Shown piece after piece: positions 54,476-63,387 of a stretch of 64,000 nucleotides of DNA. Source of the stretch: Calothrix sp. C42_A2020_038 (GTDB lineage Bacteria > Cyanobacteriota > Cyanobacteriia > Cyanobacteriales > Nostocaceae); NCBI GenBank assembly GCA_015272395.1, contig JACYLQ010000026.1, forward strand, positions 1 to 64,000. Direction: 5' to 3'. The notes below the pieces were generated by a model. It searched no databases. It saw only the letters and a list, made by a program, of their open reading frames with translations, and was not told the DNA's origin. The position numbers and the translations under genes are program-made. The number at the start of each line of letters is the position of its first letter. The first letter of the stretch is position 1.

Positions 54476-55623
54476 GTAGTATGAAAATTATTGAGGCAAC
54501 TATTTTTGCCTTGAAGATTCCTTTTACTGAATCTTTCTCCCACAGTCTTAAATCTAGAACTTATTCAGACTCAATAGTTGTCAAATTAAAAGCGACAGAC
54601 GGTACTATTGGTTATGGTGAAGCTATCGCGCGTCCTTATGTTACTGGAGAAACTGTAGAATCCTGTTTAGATTTTATGGTTTCCACAATCTGGGAAAAGG
54701 TTAAACAGATTGACTATCCAGAACCAGAAGCTGATATTTCTTGGCTATACAATATCAGTGACACAATCCCGACAGCAGAAAGTAAGGGTGTTATCGCATT
54801 TAACGCTGCAAAAGCTGGCTTTGAATTAGCTTTGCTTGATTGTTTGCTAAAAAGTCGCAAGCTTTCACTTGCTGCAATTTTACCACCGAAGCGGAATACT
54901 GTTATTTACAGCGGCGCCATTACTTCGAGTTCAATTGAAAAAGCTGTCAAAAATGCTAAGTCATTTAAATTATTTGGTTTACAACATATCAAAGTCAAAA
55001 TTACGGGGGAAGATGACTTTGCGCGTCTTGATGCAATTCGTCAAGCAGTAGGACAAGAAACATCACTACGAATCGATGGTAATGGTATTTATGATTTTGA
55101 TGCTGCCGTCAATATATGTCACGAATTAGCGCAGTTAAAGATAGATTCTGCCGAACAATTAATCGGACGCAGTACACCAGAAACTTGGGCAAAACTCAAA
55201 GAATTGGCGCCTATCCCACAAATGGTAGACGAATCATTAGTAACAATTGAAGATGCCAAAGCTTTAATTGCGGCAAATTCCTGTGACTTTTTCAACTTAA
55301 GGATTTCTAAGTGTGGTGGTATTGCCCAAACAATAAGAATTGCACAATTAGCCCAAACCGCAGGAGTTAAACTGCAACTGGGATGCCAAGTTGGGGAAAC
55401 GGCAATTCTTTCAGCAGCAGGTCGGCATTTAGCTACATGGTTAGAGGATGTGACTTTTGTGGAAGGTTCCTATGGCAATTTGTTACTGAGCGAAGATATC
55501 AGCATTGAAAGTATTCGTTTCGGTAATGGTGGTAAAGCTGGGTTATTACGTCAATCTGGTCTTGGAATTGAAGTTAAAGATGAAGTATTGGAAAAATATG
55601 CAGTGCAACGGTATCACTGTTGA
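54472..55623 (+). CDS. Enolase-superfamily enzyme (muconate-cycloisomerase/dipeptide-epimerase type)
   Basis: A 383-residue enolase-superfamily protein. The N-terminal capping domain is about 1-130. The barrel carries the MLE-subgroup residues: Lys pair in HIKVKITG, metal ligands in LRIDGNG, SAEQLIG and MVDESLV, and the second base Lys in RISKCGG. This set fits racemisation, epimerisation or cycloisomerisation of a carboxylate, most often L-Ala-D/L-Glu-like dipeptides. It is translationally coupled to the diiron enzyme upstream. The combination suggests one pathway. Confidence 0.85.
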   Translation: MSSMKIIEATIFALKIPFTESFSHSLKSRTYSDSIVVKLKATDGTIGYGEAIARPYVTGETVESCLDFMVSTIWEKVKQIDYPEPEADISWLYNISDTIPTAESKGVIAFNAAKAGFELALLDCLLKSRKLSLAAILPPKRNTVIYSGAITSSSIEKAVKNAKSFKLFGLQHIKVKITGEDDFARLDAIRQAVGQETSLRIDGNGIYDFDAAVNICHELAQLKIDSAEQLIGRSTPETWAKLKELAPIPQMVDESLVTIEDAKALIAANSCDFFNLRISKCGGIAQTIRIAQLAQTAGVKLQLGCQVGETAILSAAGRHLATWLEDVTFVEGSYGNLLLSEDISIESIRFGNGGKAGLLRQSGLGIEVKDEVLEKYAVQRYHC

Positions 55624-55839
55624 AGAAAGTGTTTGGGAATTTAAATATATTTTTTACCCCACTAAGTACGGAAGACCCTGAGACCTTACCAGGGTGGGTA
55701 TTTCATAGATTTTGGGGTGAAAAGGTAAATTATAAACTAGCTGTATTATATTGTATTATAAAAGTGGTTTAAGGCGATTTGCATATTTCAAATAGTCATC
55801 AAAATTCTTGATTTCTTCTGGATAAAGAGTTGACAAACA

Positions 55840-57486
55840 ATGATATTAAGCACATTTGTCCGCTTGCAAGGTTGGCGCCTTGCAAAACAGTTAGACATTG
55901 CTACATTGAATCCAGAAGCAGCACAAATGTCACTTCTATATTCAATTTTGGCGCCTAATGCTGAAACTATTTTTGGTAAAGAACATAAGTTTTCCCATAT
56001 CAAAACAGCCTGTGATTATTACAAATCTGTTCCAATTCGAGATTATGAAGGATTTCGTCCTTACGTAAACCGTATTCTGGCAGGAGAAAAAGCCATTCTC
56101 ACAAGTGAATCTCCTTTTATGTTTACTCTGACGAGTGGTACAACTGGTAAGCCCAAATATATACCTGTTACAGAAATATCTGAGAAACTAGGTTCTGGTT
56201 TGATGCGACAATGGCTTTATCGGATTTTGATAAACCATCCGAAGTTTCTCTCGCGTGCAATAGTAGGATTAGTCAGTCCAGCAATTGAAGGTTACACAGA
56301 ATCAAAAATTCCTTATGGAAGTATTTCTGGAAGAATTTATCAGCGAATACCTCATATCATCAAACGTTCCTACGCTGTACCTTACTCAGTATTTGAACTC
56401 AAAGACTATGATGAAAGATATTTTGCCATCGCGCGTTTTGCTTATGGGCGCCAAGTTTCTTTTATTTCCACACCCAACCCAACAACTTTATTGCGTTTAG
56501 CTGAAGTTGCAACCACGCATAAAGAAGATATCATTCGCGCGATTCATGATGGAACTTTGGGAATTAAACTTCAACAAAAAGAAATTACTCTAACCCTGCA
56601 ACGATTTATCAAACCTCAGCCCCAACGGGCAAAGCAACTAGAAAGAATCGCAGATAATACAAATGCTTTACTACCAAAAGACTGTTGGCAGCATCTCCAG
56701 TTGATTGGGTGTTGGACTGGTGGAAGTGTTGGTATTCAAGTACAAAAGTTGGCAACTTATTATGGTGCTGTACCAATCCGTGATTTGGGATATTTAGCGA
56801 GTGAAGCCAGGATTACTATTCCTTATCAAGATAATATTCCTAGCGGGATTTTAGCATTAACTATTAACTATTACGAATTTATTCCAGAAGAGGAATTAGA
56901 CTCTGACAACCCACCAATTTTATTAAGCCATGAACTGGAACTGGGTAAACGCTATAGTATTTTATTAACTACTACTGCTGGGCTGTACCGTTATCAAATT
57001 CATGACATTGTAGAAGTCACAGGATTTTATAATCAGTCACCTTTAATTGCCTTTATCCGCAAGAGTCAGGATATGACTAATATCACAGGTGAGAAAATGC
57101 ACGTTAATCATATCCTGACTGCAATGGAAACAGTAAGGCAACAATTTAATTTAGCAATTGTAACGTATCGATTTACACCTGATATCGAGAATCAGCGCTA
57201 CAAAATTTATTTAGAGTTAGCACAATCTGTAGAAGAAAATCAATTAAAGCAAATAGTTTTAGTAATAGACTCGCATCTGTGTAGTGTAAACTGCGAGTAC
57301 GAACAAAAAAGGCAATCAAAAAGATTACATTTACCCTGTCTATATATAATGTCTGCTGGCTGGGCAGAGCAAGAGATGCGACAAGAAATGATGAATGGAA
57401 AGCGAAATGTACAGTACAAATGGAAAGTACTTTGCCACGAGTTTGAACCACTAGGGTATGTAACAGCATCAACAAATTCTAAGTGA
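55840..57486 (+). CDS. GH3-family acyl-acid amido synthetase homologue
   Basis: A 548-residue protein of the GH3 (auxin-responsive promoter) family. These adenylate a carboxylic acid and join it to an amino acid or amine. The ATP loop TSGTTGKPKYIP is at 98-109. The family block corresponding to YGASE appears as LGYLASEARITIP near 317, and LYRYQIHDIVEVTGF near 385 matches the YRYxxGD region, with His in place of Gly. Plant GH3 enzymes conjugate hormones; bacterial ones are little studied. It is separated from the enolase-type gene by 216 bp with a weak hairpin. Confidence 0.85.
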   Translation: MILSTFVRLQGWRLAKQLDIATLNPEAAQMSLLYSILAPNAETIFGKEHKFSHIKTACDYYKSVPIRDYEGFRPYVNRILAGEKAILTSESPFMFTLTSGTTGKPKYIPVTEISEKLGSGLMRQWLYRILINHPKFLSRAIVGLVSPAIEGYTESKIPYGSISGRIYQRIPHIIKRSYAVPYSVFELKDYDERYFAIARFAYGRQVSFISTPNPTTLLRLAEVATTHKEDIIRAIHDGTLGIKLQQKEITLTLQRFIKPQPQRAKQLERIADNTNALLPKDCWQHLQLIGCWTGGSVGIQVQKLATYYGAVPIRDLGYLASEARITIPYQDNIPSGILALTINYYEFIPEEELDSDNPPILLSHELELGKRYSILLTTTAGLYRYQIHDIVEVTGFYNQSPLIAFIRKSQDMTNITGEKMHVNHILTAMETVRQQFNLAIVTYRFTPDIENQRYKIYLELAQSVEENQLKQIVLVIDSHLCSVNCEYEQKRQSKRLHLPCLYIMSAGWAEQEMRQEMMNGKRNVQYKWKVLCHEFEPLGYVTASTNSK

Positions 57487-57507
57487 ATAAGTCCCATATC
57501 AAAAAAG

Positions 57508-57939
57508 ATGAAGAACTATCCCTTAATTCTGTGGAGTTTCACTATTTTATTTGTCCTTCGAGTTATCGGTCAAATATTAGTAGCATTTTTCAACGTATCT
57601 TTTCTACCACCAATGCCTCACTGGTATTCAGGATTACTTCCTTATCCAATTTTATTACCAACACAGATTTTGATTATTATCTTACAATTGAAGATTAATT
57701 ATGACTTTTCTAGAAACAAAGGTTTTTTTGTCAAACCAAGACGAAAACTTGGCGTATTTATTCAATGGTTTAGCTATAGTTATGCTGGCATTATGGCTGT
57801 ACGTTATATAATTACCATGTATTTGTATCCAGAACGTCGCTGGTTTGGAGAAGGAACCATCCCAATTATCTTTCACTTTGTTTTAGCTGGCTATCTTTTT
57901 ACTTTAGCAAAATATTATGTTTGTGTAGAGGATGTTTAG
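57508..57939 (+). CDS. Small four-helix membrane protein, unknown
   Basis: A 143-residue hydrophobic protein with four predicted membrane segments (about 7-29, 42-62, 88-106, 118-136). The loop between 2 and 3 is charged (YDFSRNKGFFVKPRRKLG). I do not recognise the family. It starts 21 bp after the GH3-type gene and overlaps the following hydrolase gene by 8 bp, so it is very likely part of the same operon and may act at the membrane with them. Confidence 0.75.
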   Translation: MKNYPLILWSFTILFVLRVIGQILVAFFNVSFLPPMPHWYSGLLPYPILLPTQILIIILQLKINYDFSRNKGFFVKPRRKLGVFIQWFSYSYAGIMAVRYIITMYLYPERRWFGEGTIPIIFHFVLAGYLFTLAKYYVCVEDV

Positions 57940-59689
57940 AAGGAAAAGACTACAAAAGCTTTTATTAATTGTCTTGGTATTACTAGCTTTTAGTACCGTA
58001 GCTGTAATTACAATTTTTCCGATTCTGGTGCCTGTATGGTTAGCTTCACAATTAGGATTTCGCACCGGAGAATACAATGTTTGGATAGATAAAAGTGTTG
58101 TAACTACAATTGATGGTGTTAAATTAGTTGCGAATATCTATCATCCTCAAAAACTCGATAAAACTCCCACTATTTTGGTGCGGATACCTTATTCCAAAAC
58201 TCTCACAAATACTACATTTGCGAATGTGGTTGGGAGAATGTGGGCAGCGCGCGGTTATACAGTAGTAATTCAAGGTACTAGAGGACGCTACGAATCCAGT
58301 GGAGAGTATTTTCCATTCAAAAGTGAGACACAAGATGGAATCGAAACTCTGGAATGGTTAAAGACACAACCTTGGTATAACGGTAAAATTGGCATGTGGG
58401 GTGGTTCATATTTTGGATATACACAATGGGTTTTAGCTTCAAGGGTAAATCCTGGTTTATCAGCATTAATTTTGCAGATTTGCAGCACAGATTTTCATCG
58501 CATGTTCTACCCTGGAGGTGCCTTTTCTTTTGAAAGTGCTTTGTACTGGGCAGTTACTAGTTACGGGAAACAGGATATTCCAGCATCAGAAAAAGTACTG
58601 AAAAAAGGATACGAAGGTTTTCCTCTTATCAAAGCAGATGACCGGGCAGTACAAGATATTGCATTTTTTAATGAATGGGCAAGTCATCCTGAAAAAGATG
58701 ACTATTGGAAAGCAATTGATGGTGAAAATCGAACCAAGACATTACAGGCGCCAGCACTACTAATGGCAGGATGGTACGACCCTTTCTTACCTACACAAAT
58801 AGAAGACTTTATCAAAATTCGTCGTGAAGCGAAACCAGAAGTTCAGAGTGCAACTCGTTTAATTATCGGCCCTTGGGCACACGCGCGTACTGTCACTTTT
58901 CCTGATGGTACAACACCTCGCAATTATCGTCTGGAAAGTCTTGCACCAAGTATTCCCTGGTTTGATAAACATTTACTCAATTATTCAAAGTCCAAATCTC
59001 CAGTACAAATATACGTAATGGGAAAAAATATCTGGCGGGACGAACAAGAATTTCCCTTAGCACGTGCAAAATATACTAATTATTATTTACATAGTAATGC
59101 TCAAGCCAATACTCTCAATGGAGATGGAGTACTTGATTTAACACCACCAGCAACAGAAGCACCCGATGTGTACACGTATAATCCATTAAACCCTGTACCT
59201 AGCGCAGGTGGTACAATGCTTGGCCCGCGTGCTGGAATTGAAAAACAAAATGATATAGAAACACGGAATGATGTTTTGGTTTACACAACAACGCCTTTAC
59301 AAGAAGATACCGAAGTCACTGGTTTAGTACGTTTAGTTCTTTACGTATCAACAACGGCGCCGAATACTGACTTTACAGCAAAACTAGTTGATGTTTACCC
59401 TGACGGTTCAGCTTATAACGTTTCTGAGGGAATTATCCGTAAACAATATGATAGTACTAAGCAACCAAGTCAAATTGATATTGACTTATGGCCGACAAGC
59501 CAACTGTTCTTCAAAGGACATCGAATTAGATTAGAAGTGTCCAGTAGCAATTACCCACGATTTGACCGTAACCCAAATACCGGGCGCCCAATTGCCACCG
59601 AAGTGTACCCAGTAGCAGCAAAACAAACCGTTCAACACAATCAACAGGCGCCTTCACGGCTGATATTACCAATTGTTCTAACTAATTAA
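57932..59689 (+). CDS. CocE/NonD-family serine hydrolase, membrane-anchored
   Basis: A 585-residue S15-type alpha/beta hydrolase with one N-terminal membrane helix (about 9-38), so the catalytic part is probably periplasmic. The catalytic triad is visible: Ser159 in MWGGSYFG, Asp283 in AGWYDPF, His317 in GPWAHA. A C-terminal jelly-roll domain (about 390-585) has the PRLSSSNYPRFDRNP-like end. Relatives include cocaine esterase, X-Pro dipeptidyl peptidase and glutaryl-7-ACA acylases, that is, enzymes cutting esters or amides. It could cleave or transfer the amide made by the GH3-type enzyme. The start overlaps the preceding gene. Confidence 0.88.
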   Translation: MFRRKRLQKLLLIVLVLLAFSTVAVITIFPILVPVWLASQLGFRTGEYNVWIDKSVVTTIDGVKLVANIYHPQKLDKTPTILVRIPYSKTLTNTTFANVVGRMWAARGYTVVIQGTRGRYESSGEYFPFKSETQDGIETLEWLKTQPWYNGKIGMWGGSYFGYTQWVLASRVNPGLSALILQICSTDFHRMFYPGGAFSFESALYWAVTSYGKQDIPASEKVLKKGYEGFPLIKADDRAVQDIAFFNEWASHPEKDDYWKAIDGENRTKTLQAPALLMAGWYDPFLPTQIEDFIKIRREAKPEVQSATRLIIGPWAHARTVTFPDGTTPRNYRLESLAPSIPWFDKHLLNYSKSKSPVQIYVMGKNIWRDEQEFPLARAKYTNYYLHSNAQANTLNGDGVLDLTPPATEAPDVYTYNPLNPVPSAGGTMLGPRAGIEKQNDIETRNDVLVYTTTPLQEDTEVTGLVRLVLYVSTTAPNTDFTAKLVDVYPDGSAYNVSEGIIRKQYDSTKQPSQIDIDLWPTSQLFFKGHRIRLEVSSSNYPRFDRNPNTGRPIATEVYPVAAKQTVQHNQQAPSRLILPIVLTN

Positions 59690-59782
59690 CTAGACCTCAA
59701 CTGTTTTAGTTAATTTCCCGGATGTCATAGTAACTATTATACAAATAATATACTTAATTAAGAAAATTCAGGATATAAACTT

Positions 59783-60172
59783 ATGACATCATTTTCAGTT
59801 TTATGTGTTCGGGATGAAATCATCGCTGTTAACCAAAAATTAATGAAAGCGTTTGAACTGGGTGATATAGCAGGTGTAGCCAGTTTGTATACAGAAAATG
59901 GTCAGCTTTTGCCACCAAATGGTGATTTTATTATATCAAGAAAAGCTATTGAAAATTTTTGGCAAGGAATTTTTGCTGCAAATATTACTAACATAACCCT
60001 TAACACCATTGAGTGTGAAAGTCATGGTGACACAGCAATTGAAATCGGGAGATATACTTTGAGCAATCGAGATACGGGTATTGTTGACTCTGGTAAATAC
60101 ATCGTCATCTGGAAGAAAGAAGACGAATGGCGCCTAAATCGGGAGATTTGGAACAGTAGCCAATCTAATTAG
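59783..60172 (+). CDS. SnoaL-like/DUF4440-type small protein
   Basis: A 129-residue cystatin-fold protein of the NTF2/SnoaL-like group: an N-terminal helix (IIAVNQKLMKAFELGDIAGVASLYTENGQLLPP), then strands ending YIVIWKKEDEWRLNREIWNSS. These bind small molecules or catalyse varied reactions, and no catalytic residues can be assigned. It follows the hydrolase by 93 bp on the same strand and could belong to the same group. A separate promoter is equally possible. Confidence 0.75.
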   Translation: MTSFSVLCVRDEIIAVNQKLMKAFELGDIAGVASLYTENGQLLPPNGDFIISRKAIENFWQGIFAANITNITLNTIECESHGDTAIEIGRYTLSNRDTGIVDSGKYIVIWKKEDEWRLNREIWNSSQSN

Positions 60173-60191
60173 TAGAGACGTTACGTGTATG

Positions 60192-60235
60192 TAGAGGGGT
60201 AATGGGAGGTATAAAACTCCCCATTACCCCCTCTA
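60192..60235. terminator. Long hairpin downstream of the SnoaL-like gene
   Basis: TAGAGGGGTAATGGGAGG pairs with CTCCCCATTACCCCCTCTA. There is no T-run, and a GTAGAGACG fragment lies just upstream. It is a possible terminator or dispersed palindrome. Confidence 0.5.
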
Positions 60236-60394
60236 TAGTATCGTATAAGTACGCAATATTATCTGTATAAATTTTTATTCGTAAATAAATATCAAACTCT
60301 ATAAAGAGTTATTAAAATTACATTACCTTCTGAGTTATGATTGGAAAACTTTAGGTATAATTATCACTCCAGTAACCTAGAGGCGCCGCAAAAC

Positions 60395-60967
60395 GTGATT
60401 GCCATTTATCCTGGAAGCTTTGACCCCGTAACACTGGGGCACCTCGACATCATCCAGCGTGGAGCAAAGTTGTTTGAACGGGTTATTGTCGCTGTACTGC
60501 GTAACCCAAATAAAACACCCTTATTTACTGTGCAACAACGGATTGAACAAATTCGTCAATCTACCCGGCATTTACCAAACGTTGAAGCTGATAGCTTTGA
60601 TGGTTTAACTGTAAATTACGCCCAAATGCGACAAGCACAAGTCTTGTTGCGAGGATTGCGCGCGATTTCAGATTTTGAAGTCGAACTCCAAATGGCACAT
60701 ACAAACAACACTCTTTCGACCCAAATTGAAACAGTTTTTCTGGCAACATCAAATGAATATAGTTTTTTAAGTAGTAGTGTGGTAAAAGAGATTGCAAAGT
60801 TTGGTGGCTCTGTAAATCACCTTGTTCCTCCCCACGTTGCCTTAGATATATACCAATGCTACGCCCACAAATACCAATCGAACCCGAACACAACGGAAAA
60901 CATCCCCTCCCCCAAGAATCTCTCAACGGAACCTCTGTTGGAGATTCACAACCAGAAGGATGTTTAA
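60395..60967 (+). CDS. coaD: Phosphopantetheine adenylyltransferase
   Basis: Makes dephospho-CoA from 4'-phosphopantetheine and ATP. The 190-residue protein has the nucleotidyl-transfer motif [16 protein letters not shown] at the N-terminus, [20 protein letters not shown] and the ISSSxV-like [17 protein letters not shown] start at GTG (60395) because the family begins right at [15 protein letters not shown] start at 60341 would add 18 unrelated residues. The C-terminus has about 30 extra residues that overlap the next gene by 112 bp in another frame. Confidence 0.92.
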   Translation: MIAIYPGSFDPVTLGHLDIIQRGAKLFERVIVAVLRNPNKTPLFTVQQRIEQIRQSTRHLPNVEADSFDGLTVNYAQMRQAQVLLRGLRAISDFEVELQMAHTNNTLSTQIETVFLATSNEYSFLSSSVVKEIAKFGGSVNHLVPPHVALDIYQCYAHKYQSNPNTTENIPSPKNLSTEPLLEIHNQKDV

Positions 60968-61530
60968 ATATTCAGCAAGAACTTAATCGTCTTGAGGAGA
61001 TGATTCTTGCGAGTTTCCGCATTCCATTTACTAAGCGTACTTTAGTGGATGAGGAAAAGTTGCTTGACCAGCTTGACTATATTCGTTTGACGTTACCAGA
61101 AGCATTTAACGAGGCGATAGCAATTAATCAACACAAAGAAGAAATTTTGCTTGAAGCCGAAGAATACGGGCAGCGTATTGTTGATGCTGCTCAAATGAAG
61201 CGGGCACAAATCTTAGAAGAAAGTGATATTATTCGACAGGCAGAACATGAGGCTTTGGAATTAAAGCGTAAAGTTCAACAAGAGTGTGAATTATTAATGC
61301 AGCAAACTCTCGAAGAAATCGACCTTAAACGTCGTCAATGTCAGCAAGAGTTAGAACAAATGCGTTCAGATGCTATTGCTGAAGCTCAAGAAATCGAACA
61401 AGGTGCCGATGATTATGCTGATAGTGTACTTGAACATATCGAGCAAGATTTAAATGAAATGACACGTATCATCCGTAATGGGCGCTCTTCACTGAATGCA
61501 AATAGATCAACACCAACTAAGAAAAAGTAA
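60856..61530 (+). CDS. DivIVA-like coiled-coil protein
   Basis: A 224-residue hydrophilic protein. After a disordered Pro/Asn-rich start (1-38), residues 39-205 form long charged helices with coiled-coil character ([29 protein letters not shown]...). The end is a basic tail STPTKKK. Cyanobacteria often carry such a protein directly after coaD, annotated as DivIVA-like or ATP-synthase-B-like; a structural or polar role is guessed. The first 37 codons overlap coaD. A start within the overlap would shorten but not remove it. Confidence 0.75.
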   Translation: MLRPQIPIEPEHNGKHPLPQESLNGTSVGDSQPEGCLNIQQELNRLEEMILASFRIPFTKRTLVDEEKLLDQLDYIRLTLPEAFNEAIAINQHKEEILLEAEEYGQRIVDAAQMKRAQILEESDIIRQAEHEALELKRKVQQECELLMQQTLEEIDLKRRQCQQELEQMRSDAIAEAQEIEQGADDYADSVLEHIEQDLNEMTRIIRNGRSSLNANRSTPTKKK

Positions 61531-61540
61531 AGAAAGGTAA

Positions 61541-61583
61541 AAAGAAAAAGGAAACAAGATAATATAATTTTTCCTTTTTCTTT
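61541..61583. terminator. Bidirectional terminator between convergent genes
   Basis: AAAGAAAAAGGAAA (61541-61554) and TTTCCTTTTTCTTT (61570-61583) are a perfect 14-bp inverted repeat between two converging genes. It gives a T-rich 3' arm on both strands. Confidence 0.7.
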
Positions 61584-61591
61584 CAGCCTTC

Positions 61592-62204
61592 TTAGGCGGT
61601 AACCATTTCACTTTTGATTACACCATGTTTTAAACCAAGTTCGTGGAGTACTTTTACGGTAGTATCAATGTGTTCTTTTGTATGTGTCGTACTTAGTGTA
61701 AAGCGAATTCTTCCTTCGTGAGGTTTTACAACAGGGTAGAAAATAGAAACTGAGAAAATACCACGAGAATACAGTTCTTTATTAAATGCTTGTAGCTTTT
61801 CTACATCCGGAATGAATATTGGTATGATTGGACTCTGACTAGTGCCTAAATCAAAGCCTAAGTTTTTCAAATGTTGACGCATATACTGATTATTTTTGTG
61901 TAGTGAATTGATTAGTCTTGAATTATTTTCAATTTCTTCTAGTGATGCTAAAATCGCTGCTGCATCTCCCGGAGTTAAACAAGTCTGAAATGTGTATGCA
62001 TTAGCACGCCAATGGAGCAATGGAATATATTTTGATTTCATAGCCACAAACCCACCAATTGATGCTATTGCTTTGGATAAACTTGCGACAATGAAATCTA
62101 TATTTTCAACCAAATTTAAATGTGAGCAGTATCCAGCACCATTTGTACCATAGATTCCAAAAGTGTGTGCTTCGTCAACGTAAATCAAAAATTTATATTT
62201 TTGC
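61592..62204. repeat. Duplicated block, first copy (second at 63388-64000)
   Basis: From the synthase stop codon to the right edge the two blocks match at an offset of 1796 bp. I see a single base difference (GGTAACC versus GGCAACC, Thr to Ala at the second-last residue). The repeat continues beyond the window. Confidence 0.9.
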
Positions 62205-62881
62205 TTCAGCAGAACTATTTCTTGCAGTGGCGCTAAATCACCGCTCATTGAGTATGCTGATTCAACTACAACAAAAATATTTTCGTAGTCGCCTTGATAT
62301 TTACTTAATTTTTGTTCTAAATCATGTAAGTTGTTGTGTTTAAACGTTACCCATTTTTTCCCAGATAACTTTATCCCGTCAATAATTGACGCATGACATT
62401 CACGGTCAAATATAATTATGTCATTTTTTCCTGGTAATGCAGAAAGACATCCTAAATTAGCAGTAAAACCAGTAGGAAATAGTAAAACGCTTTCTTTCCC
62501 TATTAATTGTTGCAACTTGTGTTCTACTTGTTTATGCAAAGTTGACATTCCACCAGACAATGCAGATGTACCACTACCAGTACCATATTCTTGTACTGCT
62601 TTACAAACTTTATCGATAACTTTCTGATTACGGTTTAGCCCTAAGTAATGATTAATACACCACAATATACATTCCTGGCTGGAATCGCCTAGAGCAGTAC
62701 TAACTTTTGCTTTGACATCGCTTCCTCGTTCGATGTACCTACCATTAGAATATAAACCTTGATCTACTTGCTGAACATAATGTTCGTATAAATAATCACA
62801 TATTTCTTCAATATCAGTTAGACCTTGACTCTCTAACTGTTTCATGTAGCTTAGAATCGGTGTAGAAATTGTTGTTCGCAT
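61592..62881 (-). CDS. Alpha-oxoamine synthase-family PLP acyltransferase, copy 1
   Basis: A 429-residue fold-type-I PLP enzyme of the alpha-oxoamine synthase family (relatives: AONS, KBL, serine palmitoyltransferase, ALA synthase). It condenses an amino acid with an acyl-thioester and loses CO2. It keeps the stacking histidine in DRECHAS (His163), DEAH at 236-239 and the PLP lysine in SLSKAIAS (Lys270). An N-terminal block GLYSNGRYIERGSDVKAKV precedes the fold. The amino-acid and acyl substrates are unknown. An IS remnant ends only 10 bp before the ATG, so the native promoter is missing. A second copy starts upstream. Confidence 0.88.
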   Translation of the reverse strand: MRTTISTPILSYMKQLESQGLTDIEEICDYLYEHYVQQVDQGLYSNGRYIERGSDVKAKVSTALGDSSQECILWCINHYLGLNRNQKVIDKVCKAVQEYGTGSGTSALSGGMSTLHKQVEHKLQQLIGKESVLLFPTGFTANLGCLSALPGKNDIIIFDRECHASIIDGIKLSGKKWVTFKHNNLHDLEQKLSKYQGDYENIFVVVESAYSMSGDLAPLQEIVLLKQKYKFLIYVDEAHTFGIYGTNGAGYCSHLNLVENIDFIVASLSKAIASIGGFVAMKSKYIPLLHWRANAYTFQTCLTPGDAAAILASLEEIENNSRLINSLHKNNQYMRQHLKNLGFDLGTSQSPIIPIFIPDVEKLQAFNKELYSRGIFSVSIFYPVVKPHEGRIRFTLSTTHTKEHIDTTVKVLHELGLKHGVIKSEMVTA

Positions 62882-62890
62882 AGAAGTTTA

Positions 62891-63375
62891 GAGGATGTTT
62901 GAAAAGTCGATAATTGAGTAAAAAAACTCTCAGGGCGTAAGCTGTTAATAAGTAAAGACAACAGCACCATGTTCGTGACTAACTATGAGTAAATCATACC
63001 CTACTAACCTCACCCAACAGCAACGGGAACTTATTGAACCCCTAATTCCACCTTCTTTAACTAGTGGGCGCCCAAGAGAAGTAGATATCTGGGATGCGCT
63101 TAACACCATTTTTTATGTTCTGTGTGAGAGGGTGTTTATAAATAAAAAAATAAAGGACACCGCAATCATTTCCCAGAACACTTACTCTACTTAATAAGCA
63201 AGTAGTTATACGACCAAAAGAACGCAAGGAGTTTGTGTTGCTACCCAAACGTTGGGTCGTCGAGCGAACCTTGGGCTGGCTGACTTGGTGTCGAAGGTTG
63301 AACAAAGATTACGAGCTACTCCCTAAAACTGTAGAGGCGATTGGCATTACCCTCCAAAACTTTTCAAACATCCTC
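62891..63375. mobile_element. Internally deleted IS5-family element (485 bp)
   Basis: Perfect 17-bp inverted ends: GAGGATGTTTGAAAAGT at 62891-62907 and its complement at 63359-63375. Both sides are flanked by TTA (62888-62890 and 63376-63378), an apparent 3-bp target duplication typical of part of the IS5 family. The centre of the transposase gene is missing, so the element cannot move by itself. Confidence 0.85.
62985..63375 (+). pseudogene. IS5-family transposase remnant
   Basis: The first 47 codons read MSKSYPTNLTQQQRELIEPL...DALNTIFYVLCE, the usual N-terminal domain. After about 80 bases of unrelated sequence (63127-63207) the frame of the C-terminal end resumes: VIRPKERKEF, LLPKRWVVERTLGWLTWCRRLNKDYELLP. 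The whole catalytic core except the final VVERT...W block is gone. It is non-functional. Confidence 0.85.
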
Positions 63376-63387
63376 TTAGGCGGCAAC

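Noticed and set aside
61592-62881. Calling the PLP enzyme BioF (8-amino-7-oxononanoate synthase)
   Set aside because: Longer N-terminus, duplicated locus and no biotin genes nearby; the family contains several activities that cannot be told apart by eye.
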